Numbered from the stretch's first letter, positions 10,319-20,947 are shown. The stretch is 64,000 nt of DNA from Selaginella moellendorffii (GCF_000143415.4 NW_003314283.1:1936258-2000257), one strand, 5' to 3'. The notes: a model not told the origin generated them from the letters alone. Made by a program: numbers and translations.

Positions 10319-10864
10319 TGGAAGTCATCAAGAGGCTGCATTTGCATATTACACTTTTCTGAGCCGAAATCCAGATACAGGTTAAGTTCTTTGGGTGCTC
10401 ACTCTTTTTCCTCTATTTTCCTCCTCTTTTCAAACTTTTTCTACACTTTTTTTCAACTTTAGGGTTCAGTTTGACTACAGGGTTTCCCACTGGGTTTTCC
10501 TCCTTGTCTCCAAACTTCACACCTACCTCTTTTCTTTCTTTTCCACTTTGTTTTCTAGAGTTTCTACTATTTCACGTAGCTACCAGCACCCTAAACCCAT
10601 CAGTAGCAGAGGTACACTCTACACTCTTCAGAGGGTTCTCACGCGTCTGGAGCGAGCACAATCCACCATGGTCGCATGTTAGGGCGTGGCCACCGAGAGA
10701 GTGAAAGAGAGAGAGGGAATATTCTGGTCCTCAGAATATTCCCGATCTTCTTTGTATAAAACCCTTGCCCCACAAGGGCAAGGGGGGGCATTTTGGAAAG
10801 GGCGTTCGAAGCATTTCTCGTGTTTAAGCGAGCCTTGGGGGAAACACCCCTCCTTCCCCCAACA
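10319..10864 (-). mobile_element. R1 repeat, second copy
   Basis: This is an inverted copy of the R1 sequence at 1.17-1.76 kb, colinear for about 540 bp. It ends at 10,864 with the complement of TGTTGGGGGAAGG. It begins at GGAAGTCATCAAGAGG and therefore lacks the second inverted terminus seen in the first copy. It abuts a Gypsy integrase fragment. Confidence 0.6.
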
Positions 10865-10869
10865 AAAGC

Positions 10870-11528
10870 AGTAAGGTGTTCCGCCGCTCACTTGATGGAA
10901 AGATCACTCGCACAAAGATGAGATCACCCACCTTATATTCTCTGAATTAATGATGCTCATTAGCAAACTTCTCCACTCTATCCTGAGCTGCCTACAAATT
11001 CCATTTGCACACCACCAGAATCTCATCAAGTTCTGTGGCCAAATTACTCACCTCAGAATCAAGCTTATCTTGAATTTCCTTACTCAAATCCAATCCCAAC
11101 TCCACCACTGTTTGGGGATGCCTTCCAAACATGGAAAAGTAAGGACTTAGCTTGGTTCCACTGTATTGGCTATTATTGTAAGCAAATTGCACCAATGGAA
11201 GATAAAGAACTCACTATCCTGGCCTTTGACCAATGCTACAATGTAATATATCCTCCACCACCTAATTCACACATTCAGTTTGCCCATCCGTTTAAGGATG
11301 ATCTCCACTTGAGAGTTTCAAAGTCACTTGCATAGCCTTTGTAAAGCTCTTCCAAAATCCACTGGTGAACTTTGGAACTCGATCACTAATAATATCCTTC
11401 GGGAAACCAAAATCAAGAAAAAACCTTCTCCAAATAAACCGCAGCCAAGTCTGAAGCGGTGATAGTCTTCTAAAGAGCCAATAACGGCATATACTTCGTC
11501 AACCAATCCACTATGACCCATCCTTTAG
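10870..11528 (-). pseudogene. Gypsy integrase C-terminal fragment
   Basis: On the minus strand it reads through MVQFAYNNSQYSGTKLSPYF, FGRHPQTVVELGL and a C-terminal YKVGDLIFVRV (near 10,920-10,955). These are hallmarks of the Ty3/Gypsy integrase from after the core to its C-terminal domain. The upstream core (11,320-11,528) is out of frame. It is the counterpart of 52,698-53,424 in the inverted copy. Relative to that copy it lacks about 199 bp near 11,528 but keeps the extra C-terminal part. Broken, not functional. Confidence 0.75.
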
Positions 11529-11534
11529 TCTCCT

Positions 11535-11712
11535 TAGACCATGCTATGCCACTTCTTGAGGTTCCTCACCACCCAACCACCCCCGAGCTACCTCCAAAGC
11601 TCCACTATGCTGCCGTTCCACTATGAGCCCTAGGGTAGGTTAAGTCCTAATATGCCTTAATATACCTTTCAGCCTCCCTTTGACCAATGTTGACCATATG
11701 GTCAAAGCCTTA
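11535..11712 (-). mobile_element. Gypsy LTR-G fragment
   Basis: About 178 bp match the LTR at 61,151-61,361 (GAGGTTCCTCACCACCCAAC, GAGCCCTAGGGTAGGTTAAG, TTGACCATATGGTCAA). It lacks the outermost bases at both ends. It belongs with the integrase fragment beside it as a deletion derivative. Confidence 0.7.
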
Positions 11713-11925
11713 TATTGGTTGCCAAGGACATTTACAGACAACAGCAACAAACTACAACCACCCGAGCAAAAGGAAAGAAGAAGGTGATCGCTTAGTCAGT
11801 CAAAGATCCCTTGATATCAATTGCAAGTGACTCTCTGTTTGCACCAAATTTAGTAACATAGTGAGTGGCTTGTAAACTCCCCTTCAAGTCACTACTCTCA
11901 TCTCCTCCTAGGATCTAGCTTAGGT
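11713..11925 (+). pseudogene. Tat-like gag-protease linker fragment
   Basis: This matches 4,115-4,300 of the Tat-like element (GTTGCCAAGGACATTTACAG, then the CAACAGCAACAAACT and AAGAAGAAGGTG blocks). It shows that the Tat family has more than one copy here. The mirror copy lies at 52,300-52,512 on the other strand. Confidence 0.65.
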
Positions 11926-12036
11926 AGATTTTGAACTTATGAGTTGAGCTTACGACTTCTCAAACACAAGAAAAACATTAGCTCATTTTGAACCAACATT
12001 TTTTCATCTTTCCAATTTTGATTTAATCTATATTTC
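11926..12036 (-). pseudogene. Mutator-like remnant, part beyond the solo LTR
   Basis: This is continuous with 13,165-14,000 once the solo LTR is removed, as shown by the uninterrupted paralogue at 32,580-32,740. It contains no motif of its own. Confidence 0.5.
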
Positions 12037-13026
12037 CAAGTTGTCACGAATCGGGTATCGAAAGTTACCTGACAAACACTCTTACCTTACTGCCACGATG
12101 GCAGGAGGTCGGTATTGCTGGACCCTTTATCAGTCCCTCTTGTTCAAATGTTAGTAAACTGAACTTTGCATCTGTACTTGGCCGGATGAGCATAAGGATG
12201 GAATTCCTAAGTGTCTATTCAGCCAAGCATACTTGGCCCGGCTTTTAATTCTCTTTTGCTCTGTCTTGCACTGGCTTGACAAGAACCCTTGCGTATTGAG
12301 ATTAGTCCCTCAATATCGCTACCGTGTTTGCCAAACACCCTCGCTATCATGCCCTTTGTGTTAGTCTCAATTCAGTCCCAAATGCTATTTATGGAAAGTG
12401 TCTAGATTTGCACATTTGGCATATCTACGGAATGTAGAGATTGTCTTGAACACAACGGTGTTCGTCCCATGTCCAAATTCGCAATCTAAGGACATTCCAT
12501 ATTTAGTAAGTTTTGAGCTTGTTGCAGAGACTAACTCTTGATACTAAGGGAGGCTTGGGGTGAAAGCCCAAAGCATGTGTTCCTCAAGGGGTGGGGGGGC
12601 CTGTCGGGGGTTCTAAATGTATAGTAGGGATAGTGGGTAGGTCGAGCATGGCCGACCAACCTGAGGCATAGTCTAGCTTTCGCTTGCGTGCCTGTCCTTG
12701 TTCTGTGTCCAGCTTGGGTCTAAGCCCAAGTTCCATTCCATGCTAGCCGGTGCAGTACCCATGCTCTCTCGTTAGGCCACCGGTATGCCGAAATAGCGCC
12801 AGACTCCGTTTTGTGTGCTGGTCCTGGCATTGGGATGCTGGTTGCTCTAGGACTGTTCCAAGTCGCTCCAGGCTCTTGTTCCTTCACTCCTTGGGTTGTA
12901 TGCTTGGGAGTTACTCCGTGGTTCAGTTCCATCACTCCTTGGCTCCACACTTGGGAGTCTGGCACCGTTCCTTCATTCAATGGCCCAAGGCCCTGAACCA
13001 CAGGTTCCACACCACTGTCCTGTGGA

Positions 13027-13152
13027 CACGTGGCATGGACACGTGGCATGTGACATGTGGCATGTGTCACGTGGCATAAAGAGGGTTTAGGTTCCGCTTC
13101 GTGGTGTTATCCTATGGTAAATCACCATAGGATAAAGGGTCAAAACCACGTG
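13027..13152 (+). promoter_or_regulatory. Four G-box (CACGTG) motifs near the LTR-1 3' end
   Basis: CACGTG occurs at 13,027, 13,040, 13,068 and 13,147 within 126 bp, embedded in CCACGTGTCC and GCCACGTGAC-type contexts. In plants this core binds bZIP and bHLH factors, and ACGTG is the ABA-response core. The copies at 44.9 and 51.05 kb keep most of the motifs. A regulatory role is inference. Confidence 0.4.
13107..13135 (+). promoter_or_regulatory. 12-bp-stem hairpin in LTR-1
   Basis: TTATCCTATGGT and its perfect complement ACCATAGGATAA are separated by a 5-base loop, 24 bp from the LTR end. The same hairpin is intact in all four LTR-1 copies (near 40,455, 44,927 and 51,079 as well). It could be an RNA processing or packaging structure. 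Confidence 0.6.
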
Positions 13153-13164
13153 CACTACACAAGT

Positions 13165-14000
13165 AAATTCAACAAATAAAATACAAATATAAATATAGAT
13201 CCAGACATTAAAAGCAATCTAAAAACACTTCTCAAGCTCCGCAACTGTAAGGCTTGCTTGTGGATGTAATGGTTGATCTTAGGATCTTGGTTTAGTTCTT
13301 GCACAAAAAGGTATTAAATGTGCTTGCAGACTAAATATATCTTTCCAATGTTCTCCATTTATGTAAAATTTGGACAGGTACAAGATGGATTTTTGTATAT
13401 TCTAATAGTGTAGCTCGTATCTTTTGACAACTCAATCACAACAACAAACTCTTTAACCATAGCATTGATGTAATTTGTCTTTGTGATTGTGCACTTTAAT
13501 TCGTTTGCCAACTTGATCTTTTCTTGCATACCTTTCAAAATGGAAGACTTATATTATACAGCCTTCCCATTCCTAGCTGGTCGTGTATCCTGGTCTAGTG
13601 TTGACATTGGTGGCATAATAGTATCAATAGCAACATTTGAGGAAGTCTTTAGCTTGAAACCTACTCTCTCTAGACTTTCAATCTCTTTTTTCAAAAGATT
13701 GCAGCTTCACTTAGCAGCTTCACAAAATCCAGCTTTAAAATAATTGAGCTGTGGATCCCACTTGTATGAGTAACAGTAGTTCCACAATAGTAAATCCAAC
13801 TTGACTGACAGCCCTTTATCCCTAGATCTCGACAGCCCTAGAAACATGGCATTGCTAAAGAACTTGAACTTATGCGAGACAATGAGCTTGACTCCTAATC
13901 ATTCCGGAGCAACATGCATTGCTTTTGGCATTGACTCTTCAAATTGCCCAATTGATACAAGAAATTGGTTTACGAGCAATAACTGTTGCAAATATAACTT
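13165..14000 (-). pseudogene. Mutator-like (MULE) transposase remnant with SWIM finger
   Basis: On the minus strand the sequence reads through a degenerate SWIM zinc finger: an SCTCPNF string, then an LVCKHI string, followed by QELNQDP and HKQALQLRSLRSVF. This is the CxC...CxH pattern found at the C-terminus of MULE/FHY3-type transposases. Stops and frameshifts break it throughout. The better-preserved paralogue is at 31.8-32.6 kb, but that one has lost the cysteines. The assignment to MULE rests on the SWIM finger and is moderate. Confidence 0.5.
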
Positions 14001-14002
14001 TA

Positions 14003-14345
14003 GGTATCGAAAGTTACATATCAGCTAGTCCTTTCAGATATTCTTTTCTTACTACGATGACCGTAGGAGGTTGGTATTGTTAGACCCTTTATCAGTTCAA
14101 GTGTTAGTAAACTAGACTTTGCATTTATACTTGGCCGGACGAGCATAGGGAAAAAATTCCTAAGTGTCTATTTAGTCAAGCATACTTGGCCCGGCTTATT
14201 AATTCTCTTTTTCTCTATCTTGCACTGGCTTGATAAAAACCCTTGCATATTGAGATTAATATCTTAATATTGTTGGATGATAGCTTACCATGCCTGTCAA
14301 ACACCCTTGCTATCATACCCTTTTTGTTAGTCTCAACTCTACCCC
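14003..14345 (+). mobile_element. Old family-1 LTR fragment
   Basis: This is related to the first ~340 bp of the family-1 LTR (TATCGAAAGTTAC, GGAGGTTGGTATTG, CTTGGCCGG, CAAACACCCTTGCTATCATA) but clearly more diverged than the solo LTR one kilobase away. It represents an earlier insertion of the same family, and its mirror is at 43,712-44,054. Confidence 0.65.
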
Positions 14346-14602
14346 TATTAAGTAAAAACGAGCTTGGAAAGTAAAAACTAGATGAATTGGTGCCGAGTGA
14401 ACCCATTGATAGTACTCTCAAAAGAAAGATGAAGGGGTCAATAACTTATTCATTCAAGCATCCTCCAATACTTGCGCAACTTCTCATTTCTCAAAAGAAT
14501 CTCTACATCAAGACCATAGCACCAATAAGACATTATTAATACCAAAGCTTCCACTTAGGAAATAGATGATGCTAATCAAAAAATGTCAACAACACAAATA
14601 TG

Positions 14603-15359
14603 TGTGGCCAACCTTATCACATGTCTAGCAATAAACATTATGGTCATAACTACGTCCTTGCCCTTGTCTTTGAACACAAGCAACAATAGCATCAACTTCT
14701 ATCAGAACAAGATCATCTCCCACAAAAAGTGGCATTAAAGCATATGCAACAATAAGTGAAAGAAGTGATGTTCCATAATGTTATGCTAGTCAAAGAATGT
14801 TGTCTAAGGTGACTGGAGCTAGTGCATATATGAGTCCCATAAGACATTGCTGAAGCATTGGCCACAATATTCCCAATTTATTCCGCTCCGACATAATTGG
14901 CTATATACAAAGTAGGAGGATTTAGAAGTAAAATTGCATCGTTGACGAAAATGACCCCTAATAAAGATAATGCAATTCTTATAAGGCTTGTCAATATGTC
15001 TAAATAATTGTTTGATTGTGCTCAAACCATTGTACCATTGCAATGCTATCCCTTTAAAACATGTGGGGAAATTATATAGACACTAAATATCATCCCAAAA
15101 ATGATAAGTGGTAATCACTATAAAGTGATCAAACTAATGATATACATCATCCCCAAAATTCCCACAAAAGAACTCCAACTGAACTCAATGATGGGCAACA
15201 ATAGTAAGAGATACACCACATGCCATGAATGCCACTATCAATTGAGTCTGATTGTTCAATTGCAATTACATAGCATTGAGAAATTGCACCAACTTTTACT
15301 CTAGAGTCAAAGAAGGAGGAAGTTACTATTTTGCCATAAAGATGAATGGAAAAAAGCAA
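14603..15359 (-). pseudogene. Gag-like remnant with CCHC knuckle
   Basis: On the minus strand a short frame contains a CX2CX4HX4C knuckle (C*TCDKVGHTYLCC, about 14,610-14,650) with one stop inside it. A basic Gly/Arg stretch precedes it, as in retrotransposon gag proteins. Upstream is an open frame (HIDKPYKNCIIFIRGHFRQR) that I do not recognise. The superfamily is not assigned. From 15,360 to 16,399 the sequence is AT-rich with no gene visible. Confidence 0.35.
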
Positions 15360-16399
15360 AAAAAATAAAAAGAAAAAAAGAAATTGAAAAGCTACATAAA
15401 TAAGAGAGATCTAGATAATGCAAAAGCTAAATCTAAACCAAACACTCCTTAAAGACAATTAGAATTACCCTTCACTTCCACTAATATGAGTGCATTAAAT
15501 ATGGAAATGGAATACAAAAATGTGTAATCTCAAAACCCTAGCTTATATACAGGAGCAAGTGGTTCAAATTGAAATCAATTTTATGGCTATCAAAATTCCA
15601 CTATGTTAATATTAATATATGGCATTATCAAAAAAATTATTTTACTTATATTTTATAGAATATTTATATTAATTAATAATATAAAACTAAATAAATATTA
15701 TTATACATGAAAAAGTTCAATATGCACAATAAATATTTTTCAGAAATTGTTCAATAAGGAACTTCTTTACTTTAGAAGTTTATAACTACAGCAAGCTATA
15801 TAAAATTAAATATAAAATGCTAGCTTTCAAAGATGTCATCTTGATCATACATTTTAAATTTAGAAAAATGTTTTAAATTAAAAGAATGACGTTAATTATT
15901 TTTCACTTTAAGGAAAATGGGAATATATCTATGATACCCATATATATTCTATAATAATCCTCAATTTTAATAAACTTTTCTCTAATTCATTTATAATGGG
16001 GTAGGGGATATGGGCAATTCCAAATATAATGGGGATAATGGGTAGGTTGAGGTATGAACTACTTGAGATATTATTTATCTCCCCATTAGGTGTGCTATCT
16101 TTTGTTTTGAATCTTGCTTATATCTAAGCCTAAACTCTACCATGTTAGTTGGTGTATTTTGCTATAAATATGCTAAAATCATCTAGCTTTGTTTTGCATG
16201 TTGATTTTAGAGTTGGAATTCTAAATGCTCTAAAACTATTATGATATTGCTCCATGTTCATGTTCCTTCATTTTTTTGTTATATGCTTAAGAGTTTAACT
16301 TCATCCTTTTGTTCACTGTTAGCTCTAAAACTTAGATTCTGTTCTGGTGCCCTTGTTCAAGGGTTAAATTCCATTTTATAATTATTCACTATAGGGAAG

Positions 16400-17191
16400 T
16401 TATGGTAGCTCTTCATCCTGTTCATTCCATATACTAATATTGTATAGAGTTTTTCTCTCAATAACAGCATAGGATATTGCACTTCCTACCATCAACAAAG
16501 AGAGGTACCAACTGAAAAGCAATGTTCCCATAGCTTTGGACTGGTTGACAAGGTTTTCACTGCCACACTCGATCTTTTGGTGGTGACGAACAAACACTTG
16601 GCAACCCAGAGGCAGGAACGTTGCTGGGAACACAAGAAGTAATGAGAGCTGAAGCAGCCAAATGCCATGGAAGATGATACAAATTGACTTCCAAAACTTG
16701 ATCATCATGGCATTGTGATTCTGTGGCACAAACACTTCCACGAGGCTTGAGAACATACAGGCAGTCACAATGAGCTGTAGAAGCATATGATAATGTCCTT
16801 CCACGCCGACATGATCCGTGGAATGCCAATGAAAGAGGAAGAGTTCTTGGGCGAACGCTGCTGCTTCCATGAGACTTACAAAAGCACTTGGCAAGTGTAG
16901 CTTGGAACGTAAACAGAGTGCATAGATCATGAACGGAATAGCCATGGAGATGTGCTCCAGGTCAGGATAGCTTCGTGTTGGCTGAAGAATGCAGTGGAAA
17001 GTGATGACTCCTGCACTCCCAAGGAAGAGAATGTAAAACTCAGCTGGCTTTGTAATGAGGGAGAGTCGCCCAGGTTTTTCATGGCCTCGAAAACGAGATG
17101 CTGCATTCGTGAGAAGAAGCAAGAGTCCCCAAAAGATGAACGCAATTGCTGGAATACCATGACCAAGGAACACAAGAAATCTGTTTGCCAT
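16400..17191 (-). CDS. TMEM45/DUF716 family membrane protein, copy 1
   Basis: An intact 263-residue single-exon frame. About seven hydrophobic segments are visible (roughly residues 8-27, 52-70, 82-95, 103-119, 135-154, 168-192 and 222-243). The family signature region is present: AFAQELFLFHWHSTDH at 112-127 and GVEGHYH at 129-135. Members are multi-pass membrane proteins of plants and animals. A plant member has been linked to responses to infection, but the biochemical role is not known. The start MANRF is supported by a duplicated, truncated 5' end upstream that preserves the same initiation context. The last residues (NEQDEELP) are acidic. This copy is probably the source or twin of 36,931-37,722 (identical) and 40,936-41,657. 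Confidence 0.85.
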   Translation of the reverse strand: MANRFLVFLGHGIPAIAFIFWGLLLLLTNAASRFRGHEKPGRLSLITKPAEFYILFLGSAGVITFHCILQPTRSYPDLEHISMAIPFMIYALCLRSKLHLPSAFVSLMEAAAFAQELFLFHWHSTDHVGVEGHYHMLLQLIVTACMFSSLVEVFVPQNHNAMMIKFWKSICIIFHGIWLLQLSLLLVFPATFLPLGCQVFVRHHQKIECGSENLVNQSKAMGTLLFSWYLSLLMVGSAISYAVIERKTLYNISIWNEQDEELP

Positions 17192-17442
17192 TGTATCACA
17201 TGTTTCCTTGACAAGCTTGAAATTTAAGGTGATGTATCACCGGGTCAAGGACGGTATTCTTATACTCATGTTAAAGCCGGTCATTGGTTGGTTGGCTATT
17301 CATTGATTGACCAGTATTGAAGAGCTTAGACTTTGATCAAAGTAAAATATCGAAAGTTCTGTATCCACCTTGACCAACATTTCTGAGTGACTAACTTCTG
17401 TCATCTTTATTTGTCATGTATTCTTCCATTGACCACCACTAT

Positions 17443-17660
17443 ATGCTGGAATACCATGACCAAGGAACACTAGAAATCTGTTTGCCATTGTGTCACATGT
17501 GCTTGAAATTTAAAGTGATGTATGACCGGGTCAAGGACGGTATTCTGACACTCATGTAGTCGGTCATTGGTTGGTTTGATCCGAAGAGCCTAGACTTTTC
17601 AAATTAAAGTATGGAAAGTTCTGTATCCACTGTTCATTTGCCTATTTCTGGGTTTGCTAT
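17443..17660 (-). pseudogene. Truncated 5' duplicate of the DUF716 gene
   Basis: This is a partial tandem copy of the DUF716 start and upstream region. It repeats the first ~16 codons (ATGGCAAACAGATTT context, then GGTCATGGTATTCCAGC), the CCGGTCAAGGACGGTATTCT-like block and the CGAAAGTTCTGTATCCAC-like block found at 17,148-17,380. The coding part is cut after about 16 residues. It duplicates the promoter-proximal sequence of the intact gene. Confidence 0.7.
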
Positions 17661-17794
17661 TGTATTGTCATGTTCTTCCATTGCCTAAACTTTGATCAGA
17701 GTAAAGCATCTGAATCCACCACGACCTAGACTCATGGAGGTCAATTGCTCATCAGCTTTTTCATTTGAGTTCTGGATTAACAAGTTAGCATTTC

Positions 17795-20009
17795 TTAAGA
17801 ACTGCCAAGACGAGGAAGAAATGAAGGTATGCTGAGGCCAATAGATGCGTCCTCATGTTCCTTTGCCCGAAGCTTATACCTCCAACTTTGAAGGCTGTCC
17901 CAGAACGTGATGCCTAAAAATGTGACCCAAAAGCCAATAAACACACCGCAGCCAAATGCCCACACTGAAGCCTCACGGAAGAGGAAGTCCTCCCAACTTT
18001 TGTGACTTGCAGGGTGCTCTTGATCCTTTGTTGCATAGCCACAAGGAGACAATGGAAACCCACAAAGGTTCTTATTGCCTTGGAATGCAAGTGGAAACCG
18101 AGTGTTTAAATTGTATGCCGTTGGGACCAATCCGCTTAAGTTGTTGAATGAAACATTAAAGGCTGACAAAGGCAATTCCCCAAACTCGTTTGGGATCCTG
18201 CCTTGGAGCATGTTCCAGGATAAGTCAAGCGACTGAAGCTTTTTCAAGCTGGAAAGGTTGAGAGGTATGGCACCGGTGAACTGGTTGTGCGAGAGGTTAA
18301 GATGCATTAGTCCAACCAGTTGCCCAATTTCTTCTGGGATGACACCCTCGAGAGAGTTGCTTGAGATGTCCAATGAAGTCATGTTGTTTGCAACAACGAT
18401 CGTTGTCCGATCAAACTGTATCCTTGCGTCGTTGACTATGATGACCAGGCTCAACTCTACCCCTGTGTAAATGCCAAGATTCAAATCCCCACTCGTGTTG
18501 CCCTTGAAACCTTGAAACTTCCAAAGCGCGCGTGGCACCTGCCCTGTGAGCTTATTGTTTGACAGATCTAGAATTTGGAGCCAAATGAGATTGGTGGTGC
18601 AATCTGGAATCTGCCCAAACAGCTTGTTGTATGCAAAAGACAATATCATAATTCCTGACCAGCTGCAAGTTTCTTGACTGTGAAATGGTTCCTACTATAG
18701 TCCATGACTCTGAGATAAGTGGAATTCAAGCTTTTTGCTGGAATTGTGCCGCTCAACGTGTTGTTGGAAATGACAAAGAAGACCAAGCTTGTCAAGTTAC
18801 TCAAGTCAAGCAGCACCTCACCCGTGAAATTGTTCTGCGCAAAGTTGACAACCTTGAGCTGGGAGCAATTCCCTAGCCTTGAGCTAATCTCTCCCTGGAA
18901 CTCGTTCGTTGAGAGATCCAAGTAAACCAGGTTAGTGCATGCACCAAACGTTGGCATTTTGCTCCGTATCAAGTTTCCGTGGAGGTCGAGATAGCCAAGA
19001 TTGGTGCATTTGTCGAGTGGAGGAACTTCATTTCTGAGATAGTTGTCACTCAAGTCAAGTATCTCAAGACGATCCAGCTGGCTAATGCCTTTTGGAATGC
19101 TTCCATCTAGATAGTTTTTGTTGAGGTGCAATTGCTGGAGAGCCTTGATCTCTGTGATCAAATGCGGAATGATTCCTGTCAGGCTGTTAACGTCCAAGCG
19201 AAGTAGTACAACAGGAGAAGACGCATTAAACATGGGAATGTTTCCTGTAAAGTTGTTGTAATGGAGCTCTAGGTGCGTTAGAGATGGCATGCCCACCATA
19301 ACATCCGAAGGAATCGATCCGTTGAGAAAATAGTTTTGCGATAGTCCCAACCACTTTAGCCTACGAAGACCAGCAAAAGAGCCAGGTAATGGGCCATATA
19401 GAAGGTTGTCAGACATGTCTAGAAATGTGAGGTGCGAAAGGTTTCCAAGAGTGATTGGTATAAGCCCCTCCAAATTGTTTGTAAAAAGTGATAAACTTTC
19501 CAATTTCTTGAGCTTACCCAGCGATGGAGATATAGAGCCCGTTAAGGTGTTGTTTTCCAGACTGAGGAACCGCAGCTTGGAGCAGTTCCCAACACTCGAT
19601 GGAATAGACCCGCTCAAGAAATTATCAGATAGCCAGAGCTCAGTGAGATTCTGGAGCTGCCCTAATGTTGCTGGAATATGGCCAGTCAATTGGTTCCCTC
19701 TCAAGTTGAGCTCTGTGAGTGAGGAGCAATTTCCGAGGGTGGTAGGAATTTGCCCCGTTATTTTAGATCGAGCTCTGAAAGATATGAAAGCTGCCCAAGC
19801 CTTGGCGTGAGAGTTCCCACCAAGGCTTCATCAAGATCCACAGAGGATAGATGTATGGACACTACTTGGCGTTTAGAATTGCAACTAATGCCTCTCCAGC
19901 TGCAAATCCCATCCTTGCTTCCTTCATGCCAGTTAGAAAAGGTAGAATTGCTTTGGAACATGCCTTGCTTGAACTCCAGTAGAATTTCCATGTCCATGAT
20001 CTTATACAA
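17795..20009 (-). pseudogene. LRR receptor-like protein (RLP), frameshifted, copy 1
   Basis: About 740 residues in three frames. First, an LRR N-terminal cap (LLEFKQGM, NWHEGSKDGICSWRGISC; 19,758-20,009). Second, about 14 plant-type LRRs of the LxxLxLxxNxLxGxIP form (18,646-19,704). Third, a block with an island domain, three more LRRs, the NKNLCGFPLSPCG cap, one membrane segment (WAFGCGVFIGFWVTFLGITF) and a short cytosolic tail without kinase (17,795-18,649). Such proteins act at the plasma membrane in immunity or development with partner kinases. Frame breaks lie near 19,755 and 18,649. No signal peptide precedes the cap. A polypyrimidine/AG acceptor-like string before the Met suggests a lost first exon. 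The same breaks occur in the inverted copy. Confidence 0.85.
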
Positions 20010-20219
20010 AAGAAAGAAAACCTTAAGAGTTTCATTTCAGAATCATGTGATCATACATCAGACGACAGATTCATGCCAAGTGCGAAGAGAAGTACGATGC
20101 CCCAGAGTCATGGTCTGTGGTCAAAGTCATGCAACTACAAGTTTTAATCTTGATTGGCAAGCATGCTGTGCTGACTATGCTGCTGTGCTGACTAGCAACC
20201 ATGCCATGTTTGACACCAC

Positions 20220-20942
20220 ACCATAAAAGTAGTGTTGCCATGTCTGTAAGCATGAACAATAGAGAGTAACTCTTGCTCATATGTGGAATAATGTTGTTGT
20301 GCAGGATTCAAAATTTGACTCTCATATGCAATAGGTTGTCCCTCTTGTATAAGAACTCCTCCTAGTGCATAACCACTTGCCATCATATGTCACCTCGTAA
20401 AGTTTTGATGGATCAACATTGCACAGAATTTGAGCCTCGCTCAACAATTGTTTCAACACCACAAAACTCTCCTCTTGTGGCTTCTTCCACTCGAATGGCA
20501 CATTTTTGCGTAACAACCGTGTCAAAGGAATAGCCACCTCTACAAATTTATGCTGGAAACATTGGTAGTAACTAGTTATACCAAGAAAAATGTGTAACTC
20601 GGCCACTAAAGTTGGTGTAGGTTAGTTCTCCACCATAGCTACCTTCCTTAGATCCGTCTTGACACCAATATGGCCTAGATATTTCACCTCTAACTTTGCA
20701 AACTTGCATTTTCTCTTCTTCACATAAAGTTTGTTGTTATGGAGTAACAAAAGAACCTTGCATAAATGCACCTTATGCTCCTCCATATTCTTGTTGAAAA
20801 CAAAAATATCGTCTAAGAAAATCTTCACAAACTCATGAAGATAATGCCCAAATACCTCCATCATCAACCGAGTAAATATGGCTGGTGCATTCGTCAAACC
20901 AAACGGCATAACTGTAAACTCAAAATGCCTGAAGCTTGTGTT
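20220..20942 (-). pseudogene. Gypsy RT/RNase H fragment (5' piece beyond solo LTR)
   Basis: On the minus strand it runs through FRHFEFTVMPFGLTNAPAIF, IFLDDIFVFNKNMEEHKVHL, KYLGHIGVKTDLRKVAMVEN, a TAA stop, FVEVAIPLTRLLRKNVPFEW and YSTYEQELLSIVHA. It is about 85-90% similar by eye to the Gypsy element at 59-60 kb. It is split from its upstream part (22,283-22,351) by a solo LTR inserted at the AAATG site, and truncated on its other side at about 20,220 next to the RLP 5' region. Confidence 0.85.
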
Positions 20943-20947
20943 AAATG

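Larger units (their letters stand above)
12042..13159 (+). mobile_element. Solo LTR, family 1 (TSD CAAGT)
   Basis: An 1,118-bp LTR begins TGTCACGAAT and ends GTGCACTACA, bounded by CAAGT at 12,037-12,041 and again at 13,160-13,164. No primer site, internal region or second LTR follows. Its 5' part (to about 12,527) carries the variants of the 5' LTR of the full element (51,050-52,183). Its 3' part (from about 12,600) carries variants of the 3' LTR (44,898-46,048). This is the expected product of LTR-LTR recombination. Confidence 0.92.
11000..17121 (+). repeat. Inverted duplication 2, left member
   Basis: Positions 13,160-17,121 are the reverse complement of 40,936-44,897, with constant coordinate sum 58,057. 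Positions 11,000-12,041 are the reverse complement of 52,184-53,424, with one ~199-bp indel. Between the two right-hand blocks sits a full LTR element, where this left member has only a solo LTR. A few substitutions separate the copies, for example Ser/Asn and Ile/Thr differences in open frames near 13.9 kb. Confidence 0.9.

Noticed and set aside
12750-13079. 109-116-codon frames on both strands, repeated at 44,978 and 51,139
   Set aside because: They lie inside LTR family 1, are not conserved as protein between copies, and show no domain.
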